Positions 11,642 through 20,933 of a stretch of DNA of 64,000 nucleotides are shown here, one piece after another (positions within the stretch are counted from its first letter, which is position 1; each line of letters begins with the position of its first letter). The notes under the pieces are model-generated. The model was not told where the DNA came from, searched no databases, and saw nothing but the letters and a program-made list of their open reading frames with translations. Both the position numbers and the translations under genes were made by a program. The DNA comes from Marinovum sp048263515 (lineage in GTDB: Bacteria; Pseudomonadota; Alphaproteobacteria; Rhodobacterales; Rhodobacteraceae): assembly GCF_048263515.1 (NCBI RefSeq), contig NZ_JBLXEC010000018.1, forward strand, positions 35,236 through 99,235, written 5' to 3'.

Positions 11642-12535
11642 TCACTCCGCGAGGCTCTCGCTCTCGGGCTTCGGACCCAGCAGGAAGCCAAGCTCTGCCG
11701 CCACGGTGTTCCAGGCCGCCTCGGAGCCGGCGCAGAGCAGGTAGCCTTCTTTCTCGGCCACCGAATATTCCCGCCCGTCGAGGAACGCCACGTGACCGCC
11801 GGCCTTCTGGCACAGCAGCACACCGGCGGCGTGATCCCAAGGCGTCATCTTGCACGACAGCACGAAATCGCAATGCCCCTCGGCCAGCAGCCGGTACTCA
11901 TGCGCCGAGCAGCGCAGCGCATCCGGCCGGCCGATCCGCGGATAGAGCGCCGCGACCTGCGGCTGCACATCCGCGGGCATCAGCTTGAGGTGAATGTAGC
12001 CCACCATCTCGGCCAGGGTCTTCGGCTCGGCGGTGGTCAGCGTGCGGCGCCGGCCGCGCGGGCCGGTCCAGGTGGTCAGGCTGTCTTCATCCGCCACCAC
12101 CACGTCATCGTTGAGCGGGTCGTAGATCATGCCGTAGACCGGCTTGCCGAAGCGCGTCGCCGCGACCATCGTGCCAAAGAGCGACAGCCCGTGGGCAAAG
12201 TTCCATGTGCCGTCGACCGGATCGATCAGAAAGCCCAGTTCGGCATCGCCCAGGGCATCGAGGATCTTCGGATCGCGCGAGGCCGCCTCTTCACCGACGA
12301 TCACCGCCGAGGGAAAGGCCATCTGCAAGCCGCGGGTGATCATCGCCTCGGCAGCCTCGTCGGCGGCGGTGACGAGGTCGAGCTTGGATGTCTTCTCGGA
12401 GATCTCCGACGGGTCGAGCGCGCGGAACCGCGGCAGGATCTCGGCCTTGGCGGCGCGGCGGACGAGATTGAGAAGCGCTGTCTTCTGCGCGCGGGTCAGC
12501 GGCGCATGCACGGCCATCGGCAGGTTGTCTGACAT
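11642..12535 (-). CDS. Inositol monophosphatase family protein
   Basis: 297 residues with the metal-binding signatures of the Mg-dependent, lithium-sensitive phosphatase family: GEEAA, DPVDGTWNF and PWDHAAG. Members hydrolyse inositol monophosphate, fructose-1,6-bisphosphate or 3'-phosphoadenosine 5'-phosphate, and the sequence alone does not decide among these. The start MSDNLPMAVH at 12535 lies behind GGAGACCACC. Transcribed alone, divergent from the VOC gene. Confidence 0.88.
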   Translation of the reverse strand: MSDNLPMAVHAPLTRAQKTALLNLVRRAAKAEILPRFRALDPSEISEKTSKLDLVTAADEAAEAMITRGLQMAFPSAVIVGEEAASRDPKILDALGDAELGFLIDPVDGTWNFAHGLSLFGTMVAATRFGKPVYGMIYDPLNDDVVVADEDSLTTWTGPRGRRRTLTTAEPKTLAEMVGYIHLKLMPADVQPQVAALYPRIGRPDALRCSAHEYRLLAEGHCDFVLSCKMTPWDHAAGVLLCQKAGGHVAFLDGREYSVAEKEGYLLCAGSEAAWNTVAAELGFLLGPKPESESLAE

Positions 12536-12659
12536 GGTGGTCTCCGATTCTGGCGGAAGTTCTGTGGGGTTTGCCAGTCAGGGGGCATGGGTTCAAGAGA
12601 AGCTTTGGCGCAGCGCCCGATCCGGGGTATGTTTCCCGGGGCAGCACAGGACGACGGCC

Positions 12660-13145
12660 ATGACCCCATCCGCCAAGGTGGCGACCTGCCTCTGGTTCGA
12701 AAAGGACGGGTTGGAAGCCGCCCGGTTCTATACGTCGCTTCTGCCCGGGTCGGAGATCCTGACCACGCAGACCTTCGACCACATGGCCACCGGAGAGGCG
12801 GACGGCGTCAAGGTGATCACCTTCACGCTTGCCGGGGCGCCTTTCGTGATCCTCGAGGCCGGACCCTACCAATCCCACAGCGACATGGTGTCGATCCTGA
12901 TCACGACGGAGGATCAGGCCGAGACCGACAGGCTGTGGCACAGCCTGACCGCGGATGGCGGGCAGGGGGTGCAGTGCGGCTGGCTGAAGGACCGTTGGGG
13001 CATCACCTGGCAGATCACGCCGCGCCGGATTGCCGAACTGACGGCGCTGGGCGACCGGGCAAAGACCCGCGCGCTGATGCAGGCGATGCAGCCGATGGTG
13101 AAGCTGGACATCGCGGCGCTCGAGGCGGCCTATCACGCCGGCTGA
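12660..13145 (+). CDS. VOC family protein (PhnB / 3-demethylubiquinone methyltransferase-like)
   Basis: 161 residues of the glyoxalase-like VOC fold. The start MTPSAKVATCLWF and the stretch GSEILTTQTF...GAPFVILEAGP followed by CGWLKDRWGITWQI are typical of the PhnB/3-dmu-9 3-mt subgroup. This group is annotated by fold rather than reaction and no substrate can be assigned. Its stop abuts the stop of the convergent permease gene. Confidence 0.8.
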   Translation: MTPSAKVATCLWFEKDGLEAARFYTSLLPGSEILTTQTFDHMATGEADGVKVITFTLAGAPFVILEAGPYQSHSDMVSILITTEDQAETDRLWHSLTADGGQGVQCGWLKDRWGITWQITPRRIAELTALGDRAKTRALMQAMQPMVKLDIAALEAAYHAG

Positions 13146-15662
13146 CTATTCCCGCGCACGCAGCACCCGCGCCGGGCGCGCCGCCAGTGGTCGCCAGGCA
13201 AAGCCCAGACCCGCCAGCAGAGTCGCCAGCACGCCGCCCAGCACGATCAGCAGGGCCGAGCGCCATTGCACCGCGAAATCCACCTCCATCACGTAGGTCA
13301 TCACCGCCCAGCCGCCGATGACCCCCGCCGCCAGCGCTACCAGACCGGCGGCCGCTCCCAGCAATGCCGAGCGCAGGGCAAAGCTCTGCAGGATGCGCGC
13401 CCGCGCGGCGCCCAGCGTCTTGAGCACCGCCGCCTCGTAGGTGCGCGCCTGTTCGCCTGCCGCCGCCGCGCCGATCAGCACCAGAAAGCCGGTCAAGAGC
13501 GTCGCTGCCGCGCCCCAGGCGGTGGCCGAGGCGATGCCGCCCATGATCTCGGCCACCCGGTCGACCGCGTCGCGCACCCGGATCGCGGTGATGTTGGGAT
13601 AGGCCGAGGCCAGATCGCGCAGGATCGCCGCCTCGGCCTCTTCCTCGGCATAGACGGTCGAGATGAAGCTGTGCGGCGCGCCTTCCAGCGCGGCGGCGTT
13701 CATCGACATGACGAAGCCGATGCCGGCGGTCGAGAAATCCACCTCGCGGAACGAGGCGATGGTGGCGGTGATGTCACGGGCGAGGATGTTGACGGTCAGC
13801 TCGTCACCGAGCTTGAGCCCGAGCTCGGCGCCTTCCTCGGCGGCAAAGCTGATCAGCGGCGGGCCGGTGTAATCCTCGGGCCACCACTCGCCTTGGGTCA
13901 GCGTCGTGTCCTCGGGCAGGGCGGCGGAATAGGTGATGCCCCGGTCGCCGCGCACCACCCAATGATCGCCGGCGACGTCGCGCGCCGGCTGGCCGTTGAT
14001 CTGGGTGAGGATGCCGCGCAGCATCGGCGCGCTCTGCACCTTCGACACCGCCGGGTCCTCGTCGAGCCTGGCGCGGAAGCCGGGCATCTGGTCTTTCTGG
14101 ATGTCGACGAAGAAGAACGACGGCGCCACGTCGGGCAGGTCGGTCTGGATCGCGGCGCGCATGTTGCCCTCGATCTGGCCCACTGCCGCCAGCACCGACA
14201 GCCCGAGGCCCAGCGACAGCACGGTCGAGGCCGCGCCTTCCTGCGCGCCCGAGATCGCCGAGAGCGCCCAGCGGAGCGCCGGGCGGTGGCGCGCGGCGCG
14301 CTGGCTGCGGCGGGCGGCCCAGCGGATCGCCATGGCGGCCAAGGCCAGCACGGTCAGCGCCGCGAGGATGCCGCCGGCGGTCCAGAGCGTCAGCATCGAC
14401 GAGCCGGAAAACAGTGCCGCTGCACCGATCAACCCGGCCAGCAGTGCCAGGGTCACCACCACATGCGGCCAGCGCGGCAGCAGCCGCGCGCCGCCCAGAG
14501 CGTCGCGGAAGAGCGTGGCGGGGCGGATTTCCTCGGTGCGGGCCAAGGGCCAGAGGGTAAAGATCAGCGCGGTGAAGATGCCATAGAGCGCCGCTTCTAA
14601 CAGCGGCCCGGGGTGCACGGCAAAGACCGCCGGCACCGGCAAGAGGCTCTGCAACAGCGGGCCCAGCGCCAGCGGCACCAGAGCGCCGAGGCTGAGGCCG
14701 ATGGCGATGCCCAAGAGGCTGAGCGCGCCGATCTGCAGGAAATAGGTCAGGAAGATCACCTGCCGCGTGGCGCCCAGCGTGCGCAGGGTGGCGATCACCG
14801 AGGTCTTGGAGGCGAGGTAGGCCCGCACCGCCGCCGAGACGCCGACACCGCCCACCGCCAGCCCCGAGAGACCCACGAGGATCAGGAAGCTGCTCAGCCG
14901 GTCGACAAAGCGCGAGATGCCGGGCGCGCCATTGCGGGCATCGCGATATCGCCCGCCGACCTCGGTAAAGCGCTCGCGCGCCTCGGCCTTGAAGGCATCG
15001 AGATCGGTGCCGGTGGGCAGGGCCATGCGGTAATGCGTCTCGAAGAGCGTGCCGGGCTGCAGCAGGCCCGAGGTCGCAAGTGCTTCGGTGCGGACCAGCG
15101 TGCGCGGCCCGAGGGAAAAGCCGCCGCCGGCGTCGTCAGGCTCGACCGTGAGCAGGGCGCTCAGGGTGAAGGTGCCGGTGCCCAGCTGGAAGGTGTCGCC
15201 GGGCGTCAGGGCCAGCCGGTCGGCCAGCACCGGCGCCATCACCGCGCCCTGGCCGGCAAGTGCCTCGTCGAGCGGCATCTCCGGGTCGAGCGTGACCTGG
15301 CCCACCAGTGGATAGGCGTCGTCGACGGATTTGACCTGGGTCAGCGCGCGTTCGGTCTCGCCGTCGCGGGTAACCACGACCATCGAACGGAAATCGGTGA
15401 TCTCCGAGACTGCCAGCGCCCGCTCGCTCATCCAGGCGCGCTCCTCGGGCTCGGCAAAGCGGTAGGTCAGGCGGACCTCGGCGTCGCCGCCCAGCAGCTC
15501 GGCGCCTTTCTCGGTCAGGCCGAGCTCGATCGAGGTGCGCACCATGCCGATGCCGGCAATCGCGGCGACACCCAGTGCCAGGCACGCAAGGAAGATGCGA
15601 AAGCCGCGCAGGCCGCCACGCAGCTCGCGTCGGGCCAGTCGGGCCGCGGTGGCAAGGCTCAT
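13146..15662 (-). CDS. ybbP: ABC transporter permease, FtsX-like (YbbP family)
   Basis: 838 residues with two FtsX-type repeats: an N-terminal membrane helix, a large periplasmic domain, then groups of membrane helices near residues 255-420 and 715-825. SKTSVIATLRTLGA and AAVLKTLGAARARIL mark the conserved cytoplasmic loops. The start overlaps the stop of the ATPase gene by 4 bases. The ybbA-ybbP pair divergent from tesA is the same arrangement as in enterobacteria, which supports export or lipid-related work at the envelope. Confidence 0.88.
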   Translation of the reverse strand: MSLATAARLARRELRGGLRGFRIFLACLALGVAAIAGIGMVRTSIELGLTEKGAELLGGDAEVRLTYRFAEPEERAWMSERALAVSEITDFRSMVVVTRDGETERALTQVKSVDDAYPLVGQVTLDPEMPLDEALAGQGAVMAPVLADRLALTPGDTFQLGTGTFTLSALLTVEPDDAGGGFSLGPRTLVRTEALATSGLLQPGTLFETHYRMALPTGTDLDAFKAEARERFTEVGGRYRDARNGAPGISRFVDRLSSFLILVGLSGLAVGGVGVSAAVRAYLASKTSVIATLRTLGATRQVIFLTYFLQIGALSLLGIAIGLSLGALVPLALGPLLQSLLPVPAVFAVHPGPLLEAALYGIFTALIFTLWPLARTEEIRPATLFRDALGGARLLPRWPHVVVTLALLAGLIGAAALFSGSSMLTLWTAGGILAALTVLALAAMAIRWAARRSQRAARHRPALRWALSAISGAQEGAASTVLSLGLGLSVLAAVGQIEGNMRAAIQTDLPDVAPSFFFVDIQKDQMPGFRARLDEDPAVSKVQSAPMLRGILTQINGQPARDVAGDHWVVRGDRGITYSAALPEDTTLTQGEWWPEDYTGPPLISFAAEEGAELGLKLGDELTVNILARDITATIASFREVDFSTAGIGFVMSMNAAALEGAPHSFISTVYAEEEAEAAILRDLASAYPNITAIRVRDAVDRVAEIMGGIASATAWGAAATLLTGFLVLIGAAAAGEQARTYEAAVLKTLGAARARILQSFALRSALLGAAAGLVALAAGVIGGWAVMTYVMEVDFAVQWRSALLIVLGGVLATLLAGLGFAWRPLAARPARVLRARE

Positions 15663-16351
15663 TCCGCGGCCTCGCGCAGGCTGGTGTCGAGACGGCCATC
15701 GCGCAGGCGCACCACGCGGTCGCAGCGGGCGGCCAGCGCCGGGGCATGGGTGACCAGCACCAGCGTCGCGCCGTGGCGGTCGCGCAGGTCGAAGAGCAGG
15801 TCCATGATTGCGCCGCCGTTGGTTTCGTCGAGATTGCCGGTGGGCTCGTCCGCCAGCAGGATATGCGGCCTGGGCGCCGAGGCGCGGGCCAGCGCCACGC
15901 GCTGCTGCTCGCCCCCCGACATCTGCGCCGGGTAGTGATCGGCGCGGCTGCCCAGCCCCACCGCCTCGAGCTCGGCGGCGGCGCGGTCAAAGGCATCGCG
16001 GTGGCCGGCCAGCTCCAGCGGTGTGGCGACATTTTCCAGCGCGGTCATGGTGGGGATCAGGTGAAAGCTCTGGAACACCACGCCCATGTGATCGCGGCGA
16101 AAGCGCGCCAGCGCATCCTCGTTCATCGTGCCGAAATCCTGTCCCAGCACCGTCACGCTGCCGCCTGTGGCCCGCTCGAGCCCGCCCATCAGCATCAGGA
16201 GCGAGGATTTGCCCGATCCCGACGGCCCGATCAGCCCGATGGATTCGCCTTTCGTCACGTCGAGCGAGATGCCATGCAGGATCTCGACCCTGCCGGCATT
16301 GCCATCGAGCGCAAGGTGCACATCTTTAAGCAAGAGAACGGGATCAGACAT
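15659..16351 (-). CDS. ybbA: ABC transporter ATP-binding protein (YbbA family)
   Basis: 230 residues with Walker A GPSGSGKSS, signature MSGGEQQRVALARA and Walker B HILLADEPTGNLDE, typical of LolD/YbbA-type ATPases that partner FtsX-like permeases. Its ATG at 16351 lies in a CATG shared with an upstream ATG of the divergent tesA frame, so the two promoters must overlap the opposite genes. Confidence 0.92.
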   Translation of the reverse strand: MSDPVLLLKDVHLALDGNAGRVEILHGISLDVTKGESIGLIGPSGSGKSSLLMLMGGLERATGGSVTVLGQDFGTMNEDALARFRRDHMGVVFQSFHLIPTMTALENVATPLELAGHRDAFDRAAAELEAVGLGSRADHYPAQMSGGEQQRVALARASAPRPHILLADEPTGNLDETNGGAIMDLLFDLRDRHGATLVLVTHAPALAARCDRVVRLRDGRLDTSLREAAE

Positions 16352-16370
16352 GCAAAGGGCCTTTCGGGCA

Positions 16371-17045
16371 ATGTATCAGCTTTTGACATATGGGGGTTGT
16401 GCCCGCCTGAGCAAGGCGGTCGCGGCGGTTTTGACGCTGGCTGCGCCGGCGGCGGCGGACGAGTTGGAGATCCTGGCGCTGGGCGACAGCCTGATCCAGG
16501 GCTACGGGCTGATGGCCGAAGAGGGCTTCGTGCCGCAGATGCAGGAGTGGCTGACAGAGCAGGGCCACGCGGTGACCCTGATCAACGGCGGCGTCTCTGG
16601 CGACACCACGGCGGGTGGCCTCGCGCGGGTGGCCTGGAGCCTCTCGCCCGAGGTCGACGCGATGATCGTGGCTTTGGGCGGCAACGACGTGCTGCGCGGC
16701 ATCGATCCCGGCGTGGCGCGGGCCAACCTCGACGGCATCCTCAAGGTCGCGGCAGAGCAGGACCTGCCGGTGCTGCTGGTGCCGATGCGCGCGCCGGGGA
16801 ATTACGGCCCGGACTACAAGGCGGCGTTTGACGGGATGTATGCGGAACTCGCGGCAGAGCATGGTGCGCTTGAGTCGCCGGCCTTCTTCGACATCCTGCT
16901 GCCCGAGGGCGGCGATCCGGGGCAAGTGTCTGACCTGATGCAGGGCGACGGCATCCACCCGAATGCGGAAGGCGTGGCGCAGATCGTCGAGGGGATCGGG
17001 CCGCATGTGGAGCGGTTGATCGCGGCGGTTGAGGGCGCATCGTAA
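16371..17045 (+). CDS. tesA: Arylesterase / acyl-CoA thioesterase I, GDSL family
   Basis: 224 residues. A signal peptide (about residues 1-29, ending AAPAAADE) precedes the SGNH-hydrolase blocks: ALGDSLIQGYG (nucleophile Ser), GVSGDTTAGG, LGGNDVLRG and DGIHPNAEG (catalytic Asp and His). The enzyme hydrolyses ester or thioester bonds in the periplasm. An earlier in-frame ATG exists at 16350; I prefer 16371 because it leaves a signal peptide of normal length, but this is not certain. Confidence 0.88.
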   Translation: MYQLLTYGGCARLSKAVAAVLTLAAPAAADELEILALGDSLIQGYGLMAEEGFVPQMQEWLTEQGHAVTLINGGVSGDTTAGGLARVAWSLSPEVDAMIVALGGNDVLRGIDPGVARANLDGILKVAAEQDLPVLLVPMRAPGNYGPDYKAAFDGMYAELAAEHGALESPAFFDILLPEGGDPGQVSDLMQGDGIHPNAEGVAQIVEGIGPHVERLIAAVEGAS

Positions 17046-17063
17046 ACGCCACCCCGCAAATAC

Positions 17064-17091
17064 AAAAAGCCCCACCGAATGGCGGGGCCTT
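17064..17091 (-). terminator. Intrinsic terminator of the cold-shock gene
   Basis: A GC-rich stem (17069-17076 with 17081-17088, GAAT-type loop) followed, on the minus strand, by five T. It sits between the convergent tesA and csp genes and could serve both. Confidence 0.8.
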
Positions 17092-17115
17092 TCAATCACT
17101 TCGAGGCAAGAAGCC

Positions 17116-17322
17116 TTACGCCAGCGCGATGTTCTCGGCGGCTTCGCGGCCATCACGGCCCGGCTTGATGTCGAAGGTGACTTTCTGGTTGTCGGCGAGG
17201 CCGGTCAGGCCGGAGCGCTCAACAGCAGAGATGTGCACGAACACGTCTTTGCTGCCGCCGTCGGGTGCGATGAAACCAAAGCCTTTGGTGGTGTTGAACC
17301 ATTTCACAGTGCCAGTGGCCAT
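17116..17322 (-). CDS. Cold-shock domain protein (CspA family)
   Basis: 68 residues making a single OB-fold, with RNA-binding motifs KGFGFI and VFVHISAV. It starts MATGTVKWFN. AGGAG is placed 8 bases before the ATG. Such proteins melt RNA structure and are often expressed from structured leaders. The region upstream (to about 17400) could be such a leader. Confidence 0.95.
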   Translation of the reverse strand: MATGTVKWFNTTKGFGFIAPDGGSKDVFVHISAVERSGLTGLADNQKVTFDIKPGRDGREAAENIALA

Positions 17323-17636
17323 GTGTTTACTCCTAGTAGTACTACTGCCCGCGGGATTGCGGCAGGTCGGCTTAGTCAGTGCAGATCGAAGGACTGAGCC
17401 GTAGAAGGAGCAGCGGTCGATAGATAACTTCGCACGCAAGATATGCGGGTAAGCCGACGCCATTTCAAGGGGAATTTGCGGGGCTTTCGGCAAGGCGTTG
17501 CCGGCGCAAAGGCGGGACACGTTATCCTTGCGTTACGCTAGCGCTATCGCACCCGCTTTGAAGCGCAGACGACCTGTGCGCCGATCCACAGGGCAAATGA
17601 GAGAGACCCACGCGAGAATCGGGGCGCGCAGGGGTG
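17323..17636. other. Gap upstream of the cold-shock gene
   Basis: 314 bases between the csp start and the stop of the next leftward gene. It should contain the csp promoter and leader. An AGTAGTACTACT palindrome sits just upstream of the ribosome-binding site (about 17335-17346). I see no gene. Confidence 0.5.
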
Positions 17637-18785
17637 TCACGCCTTGGAGCCACCGAAGGCCCGGATCAGGTAGCTCGGCAGCCGCCGCACCAGCGCGCGC
17701 ATCAGGTCGGGATATTCGATCTCGCCGCCCAGAAGCCGCATGTAGTCATACCGCAGGTGGCCGGATTTGCGCACCGCGCGGACGAAGCCTTGCTTGAACG
17801 GCCCCCAGTAGAGCAGCAGCCGCACCCGGTTGGCATGGCGCATCGCCGTCAGGATCGGGCGGAGCCGCGCGCGGTAGAGCCGCAGCGCCGCGTCGGGTTC
17901 ATGCCGCGCCAGCGCGTCGCGCGCGGCCAGCGCCGCCATCTCGCCGGATTTCATCGCATAGGCAATGCCCTCGCCGGTGACCGGATCGACCAGCCAGGCG
18001 GCATCGCCGGCCAGCAGCACGTTGTCGCGCCCGGGGCGGCGGCGGGCCTGGCCGAAGGGCAGGTACTGGCCCTTGATCCGGGTCCCCGGCGGCACCCCGA
18101 GATCGGCCATGTAGGCGCGCATGATCGTCTTGAGATCGGGGTTGCGGCTGTGCACGCCGCCGACACCCACAGTATGGGTGCCGGATTTGGGGAAGGACCA
18201 GCCGTAACCCCAGTTCGCCGCCCCCATGTCGATGCGCAGCGGCGCATCGGCCGGCAGGGGAGGGCCCTCGGCCTCGAGCGCGAAGCCGATGCGGGCGGGA
18301 TCGAAAGGCCGGCCAAAGAGCGCCCGGGCGGTGGCGCTGTTGACGCCATCGGCACCGATGACGATGGGCGCCTGAAGCGTGAGGCCGGAGGCCAGGGTCA
18401 CGCGGCCGGCCTCGGGGGTCAGCTCGGTGATGCGCTGGCCGGTGAAATCCTCGGCCCCGGCGTCGAGCGCCAGCGCGCAGAGATGGGCGTCGAGCGACAG
18501 CCTCATGGTCAGGTAGACCGGCGGAATATCCTCGATCACGCCCAGCTTTTCGCCGAAACCATAAAGGGTTACCGCCGACTTGCTGTCGAACTCGGCGGGC
18601 AGCTCGGTGGCAAAGATCTCGCGGTAGTAGCGCGCCGCCCGGCCGGTGAACCCGGCGCCGCAAAGCTTGTCTCTGGGAAAGCGGGCCTTGTCGACCAAAG
18701 CGGTCCGAAGGCCGGCTTTCGCGGCGGTGCGCGCAGCAGCCGCCCCGGCAGGGCCCGCGCCGATGACAATCAGATCAAACAACAT
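17637..18785 (-). CDS. Geranylgeranyl-reductase-family FAD-dependent oxidoreductase
   Basis: 382 residues. The N-terminal dinucleotide-binding fold is LIVIGAGPAGAAAARTAAKAG, and the second FAD motif is DNVLLAGDAAWLVDPVTGEGIAYA. PRDKLCGAGF and WGYGWSFPK are typical of geranylgeranyl reductase-like flavoproteins that saturate isoprenoid chains. The ATG at 18785 starts exactly at the FAD-binding strand. No photosynthesis genes are nearby, so the substrate (quinone, lipid or other isoprenoid) is open. Confidence 0.85.
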   Translation of the reverse strand: MLFDLIVIGAGPAGAAAARTAAKAGLRTALVDKARFPRDKLCGAGFTGRAARYYREIFATELPAEFDSKSAVTLYGFGEKLGVIEDIPPVYLTMRLSLDAHLCALALDAGAEDFTGQRITELTPEAGRVTLASGLTLQAPIVIGADGVNSATARALFGRPFDPARIGFALEAEGPPLPADAPLRIDMGAANWGYGWSFPKSGTHTVGVGGVHSRNPDLKTIMRAYMADLGVPPGTRIKGQYLPFGQARRRPGRDNVLLAGDAAWLVDPVTGEGIAYAMKSGEMAALAARDALARHEPDAALRLYRARLRPILTAMRHANRVRLLLYWGPFKQGFVRAVRKSGHLRYDYMRLLGGEIEYPDLMRALVRRLPSYLIRAFGGSKA

Positions 18786-18826
18786 GCAGGCTCTTTCCCC
18801 GCTCGCCCCGGCGCGGTCAAGAGGCA

Positions 18827-18876
18827 AAAGGAAACCGGCGCGCGGGGGGCTCCAAGCCCCCATGCACGCCGGCAAA
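18827..18876 (-). terminator. Terminator of the L,D-transpeptidase gene
   Basis: Long imperfect stem (GCCGGCG...CGCGCCGG with inner GGGGGCT/AGCCCCC) followed by a T-rich stretch on the minus strand, between the L,D-transpeptidase and flavoprotein genes. Confidence 0.6.
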
Positions 18877-18894
18877 ATTGACCTTGCGGAAGGT

Positions 18895-19452
18895 TCAGAT
18901 CACGGTGACCGTGGTACCGATCGGCACCCGCGGATAGAGGTCCATCACATGGGCGTTGGCCATCCGGTAGCAGCCGTTCGATGCCGCCTGGCCGATCGAG
19001 GCGAGGTTGTCGGTGCCGTGGATTGCCGCATAGGTGTTGACGCCGTTCTGGAACAGATACATCGCCCGCGCGCCCAGCGGATTGCCCGGACCGCCCGGCT
19101 GGACGTAATCGTTGCCCTTGAAGCGGCCATAGGTCTGCGGCTCGCGCTCGATCATCGCGTCGGTGGGCCGCCAGGTGGGCCATTCCTTCTTGGCCTGGAT
19201 CACCCCGGTGCCGGAAAACTCGAGCCCGGTGCGACCGACGCTGATGCCGTAGCGCAGGGCGCGGCCCGGTTCTTCGATGAAGTAGAGGAAACGCGATTTC
19301 TGCAGCACGATGATCTGGCCCGGGGCCAGGTCGGCGCGCACGCGGACGTATTGCGGGGCGAATTTCGGATCGAGTTGAAACTGTGCCCGGGCCAGCGACG
19401 GCAAGGCCAGGGCAGCGGCGACAGAGCCTGCAAACGTACGGCGCGAAATCAT
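18895..19452 (-). CDS. L,D-transpeptidase (YkuD domain), exported
   Basis: 185 residues starting MISRRTFAGSVAAALALP, a twin-arginine-type signal peptide cut near ARAQ. The YkuD domain carries HGTDNLASIGQAASNGCYRM, which supplies the catalytic His and Cys. Such enzymes cross-link peptidoglycan or anchor lipoproteins in the periplasm. GGAGGG precedes the ATG at 19452, deciding this start over an ATG at 19485. Confidence 0.92.
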   Translation of the reverse strand: MISRRTFAGSVAAALALPSLARAQFQLDPKFAPQYVRVRADLAPGQIIVLQKSRFLYFIEEPGRALRYGISVGRTGLEFSGTGVIQAKKEWPTWRPTDAMIEREPQTYGRFKGNDYVQPGGPGNPLGARAMYLFQNGVNTYAAIHGTDNLASIGQAASNGCYRMANAHVMDLYPRVPIGTTVTVI

Positions 19453-19569
19453 GGGGGTCCCTCCAGCAATGAGCCGGGGAATCATATGGCAGGAGGTCCG
19501 TGAGCGGGAGTCAGGTTTCCGTTACCCCGGAAAGTTGTGGGCCCTGTGCAACGGAGTGCAGCGGCAGGC

Positions 19570-19791
19570 TCAGGCGGCGATCGGGCCGCGGGCCGGGGCG
19601 CTGTCCTCGGAGGGGCTGCTGCGCAGCGGCGCGGTGATCAGCGACAGCGCGATGCAGAGCATCGGCAGGGCCAGAGCGAGACCGAAATAGAGGCTCAGGG
19701 CGGCAAGACCGCTCATCCCGAAGACCAGCCAGCCCAGCAAACCGCCGAAGGCACCGAAGGTGCTGCCGAAGATGAATGCGATGCTGGCCAT
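19570..19791 (-). CDS. Small two-helix membrane protein, unknown function
   Basis: 73 residues (MASIAFIFGSTFGAFGG...) with two hydrophobic helices (about residues 5-25 and 30-56) and a short charged tail. GGAGACCGAC precedes the start. Longer readings upstream cross the start region of trxC. I do not recognise a family. Confidence 0.6.
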   Translation of the reverse strand: MASIAFIFGSTFGAFGGLLGWLVFGMSGLAALSLYFGLALALPMLCIALSLITAPLRSSPSEDSAPARGPIAA

Positions 19792-19952
19792 GTCGGTCTC
19801 CTGTCCCTCTGGTCTGAAATCCAGTAAGCGCGGCAAATGGGGCAGCAATGCGGCGCATTCGGTGCATTTTCCGGCGCAAGGTGCCGGGGTCTTGCCGCAA
19901 AGGCAAGCCGTCCCCAGATATTCGCAAAGCACGATATGAAGGAATCCGCGTC

Positions 19953-20375
19953 ATGAGCGCAAAGAAACTGACATGCCTCGACTGCGGGCAGGTGAACAAG
20001 GTGCCCGAGGCGCGGCTCGACGCCGGCCCGAAATGCGGCACCTGCGGCGCGCGGCTTATGCCGGGCAAGCCGGTGGAGATCGACCTCGCCACGCTGAAAA
20101 AGGCCGCGCGCAACGACGAGGTGCCGCTGGTCGTCGACTTCTGGGCGCCCTGGTGCGGCCCCTGCCGGATGATGGCGCCGGAGTTCGACCGGGCCGCGGG
20201 CCAGGTCGGCACCAGGGCGCGGCTGGTCAAGCTCAACACCCAGGACGAGGCGCAGGCCGCCGGCAGCTACAACATCCGCGGCATCCCGACCATGGTCCGC
20301 TTTGACCGGGGGCGCGAGGCGGGGCGGCAGTCGGGCGCGCTGACCGCCGACCAGATCTTGGGCTGGATCGGCTGA
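19953..20375 (+). CDS. trxC: Thioredoxin 2 (TrxC)
   Basis: 140 residues. An N-terminal zinc module has two CxxC pairs (C8/C11 and C28/C31), followed by a thioredoxin fold with active site WCGPC (C68, C71) and the cis-proline segment RGIPTMVRF. TrxC reduces protein disulfides in the cytoplasm under oxidative stress. It stands alone; no OxyR site is obvious upstream. Confidence 0.93.
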   Translation: MSAKKLTCLDCGQVNKVPEARLDAGPKCGTCGARLMPGKPVEIDLATLKKAARNDEVPLVVDFWAPWCGPCRMMAPEFDRAAGQVGTRARLVKLNTQDEAQAAGSYNIRGIPTMVRFDRGREAGRQSGALTADQILGWIG

Positions 20376-20447
20376 AATCACGGGTCCACCCCTTGCAGGC
20401 CGGCGCAGGCTCTGACAGCTTCCCGCGCGTAAGGCAGGAGGTTGGTG

Positions 20448-20930
20448 ATGAGCGCGTTGATCTGGATCGGGTTGGTCATGGGGCTGGGGGGCACCCTGGC
20501 GATGGACATCTGGTCCGAGGTGCTGGCGCGGGGCTTTGGCCAGCCGCGCCCGGCCTGGGGGCGGATCGGGCGCTGGGCGGCGCAGCTGCCCGGGGGCCGG
20601 GTCTTTCACGACGACATCGGCGCGGTACACCCGGTGCAGGGCGAGGTCGCCCTGGGCTGGCTGGTGCATTACAGCGTCGGGCTGGCCTATGGCGTGATCT
20701 TCGTGCTGCTGTCGGGGCCGGACTGGCTGGCAGCGCCGAGCTTTCTGCCGTTGTGGATTTTCGCGATGGTCACCATCGGCGCGGGCTGGTTCCTGTTGCA
20801 GCCCGGGATGGGTCTGGGCTGGGCGGCGTCGCGCACGCCAAACCCCTGGAAGGTGCGCGGCATGGGGCTGGTGGCCCATACGGTCTTTGCCATCGGCATG
20901 TACGCGGTGGCGGTGCTGGGCGCGCCCTGA
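20448..20930 (+). CDS. DUF2938 family membrane protein
   Basis: 160 residues with four predicted membrane helices and the conserved GGTLAMDIWSEVLARGFG and NPWKVRGMGLVAH stretches of DUF2938. AGGAGG at 20436-20441 sits 6 bases before the ATG at 20448. Function unknown. Convergent with the RMF-like gene. Confidence 0.8.
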   Translation: MSALIWIGLVMGLGGTLAMDIWSEVLARGFGQPRPAWGRIGRWAAQLPGGRVFHDDIGAVHPVQGEVALGWLVHYSVGLAYGVIFVLLSGPDWLAAPSFLPLWIFAMVTIGAGWFLLQPGMGLGWAASRTPNPWKVRGMGLVAHTVFAIGMYAVAVLGAP

Positions 20931-20933
20931 GGC

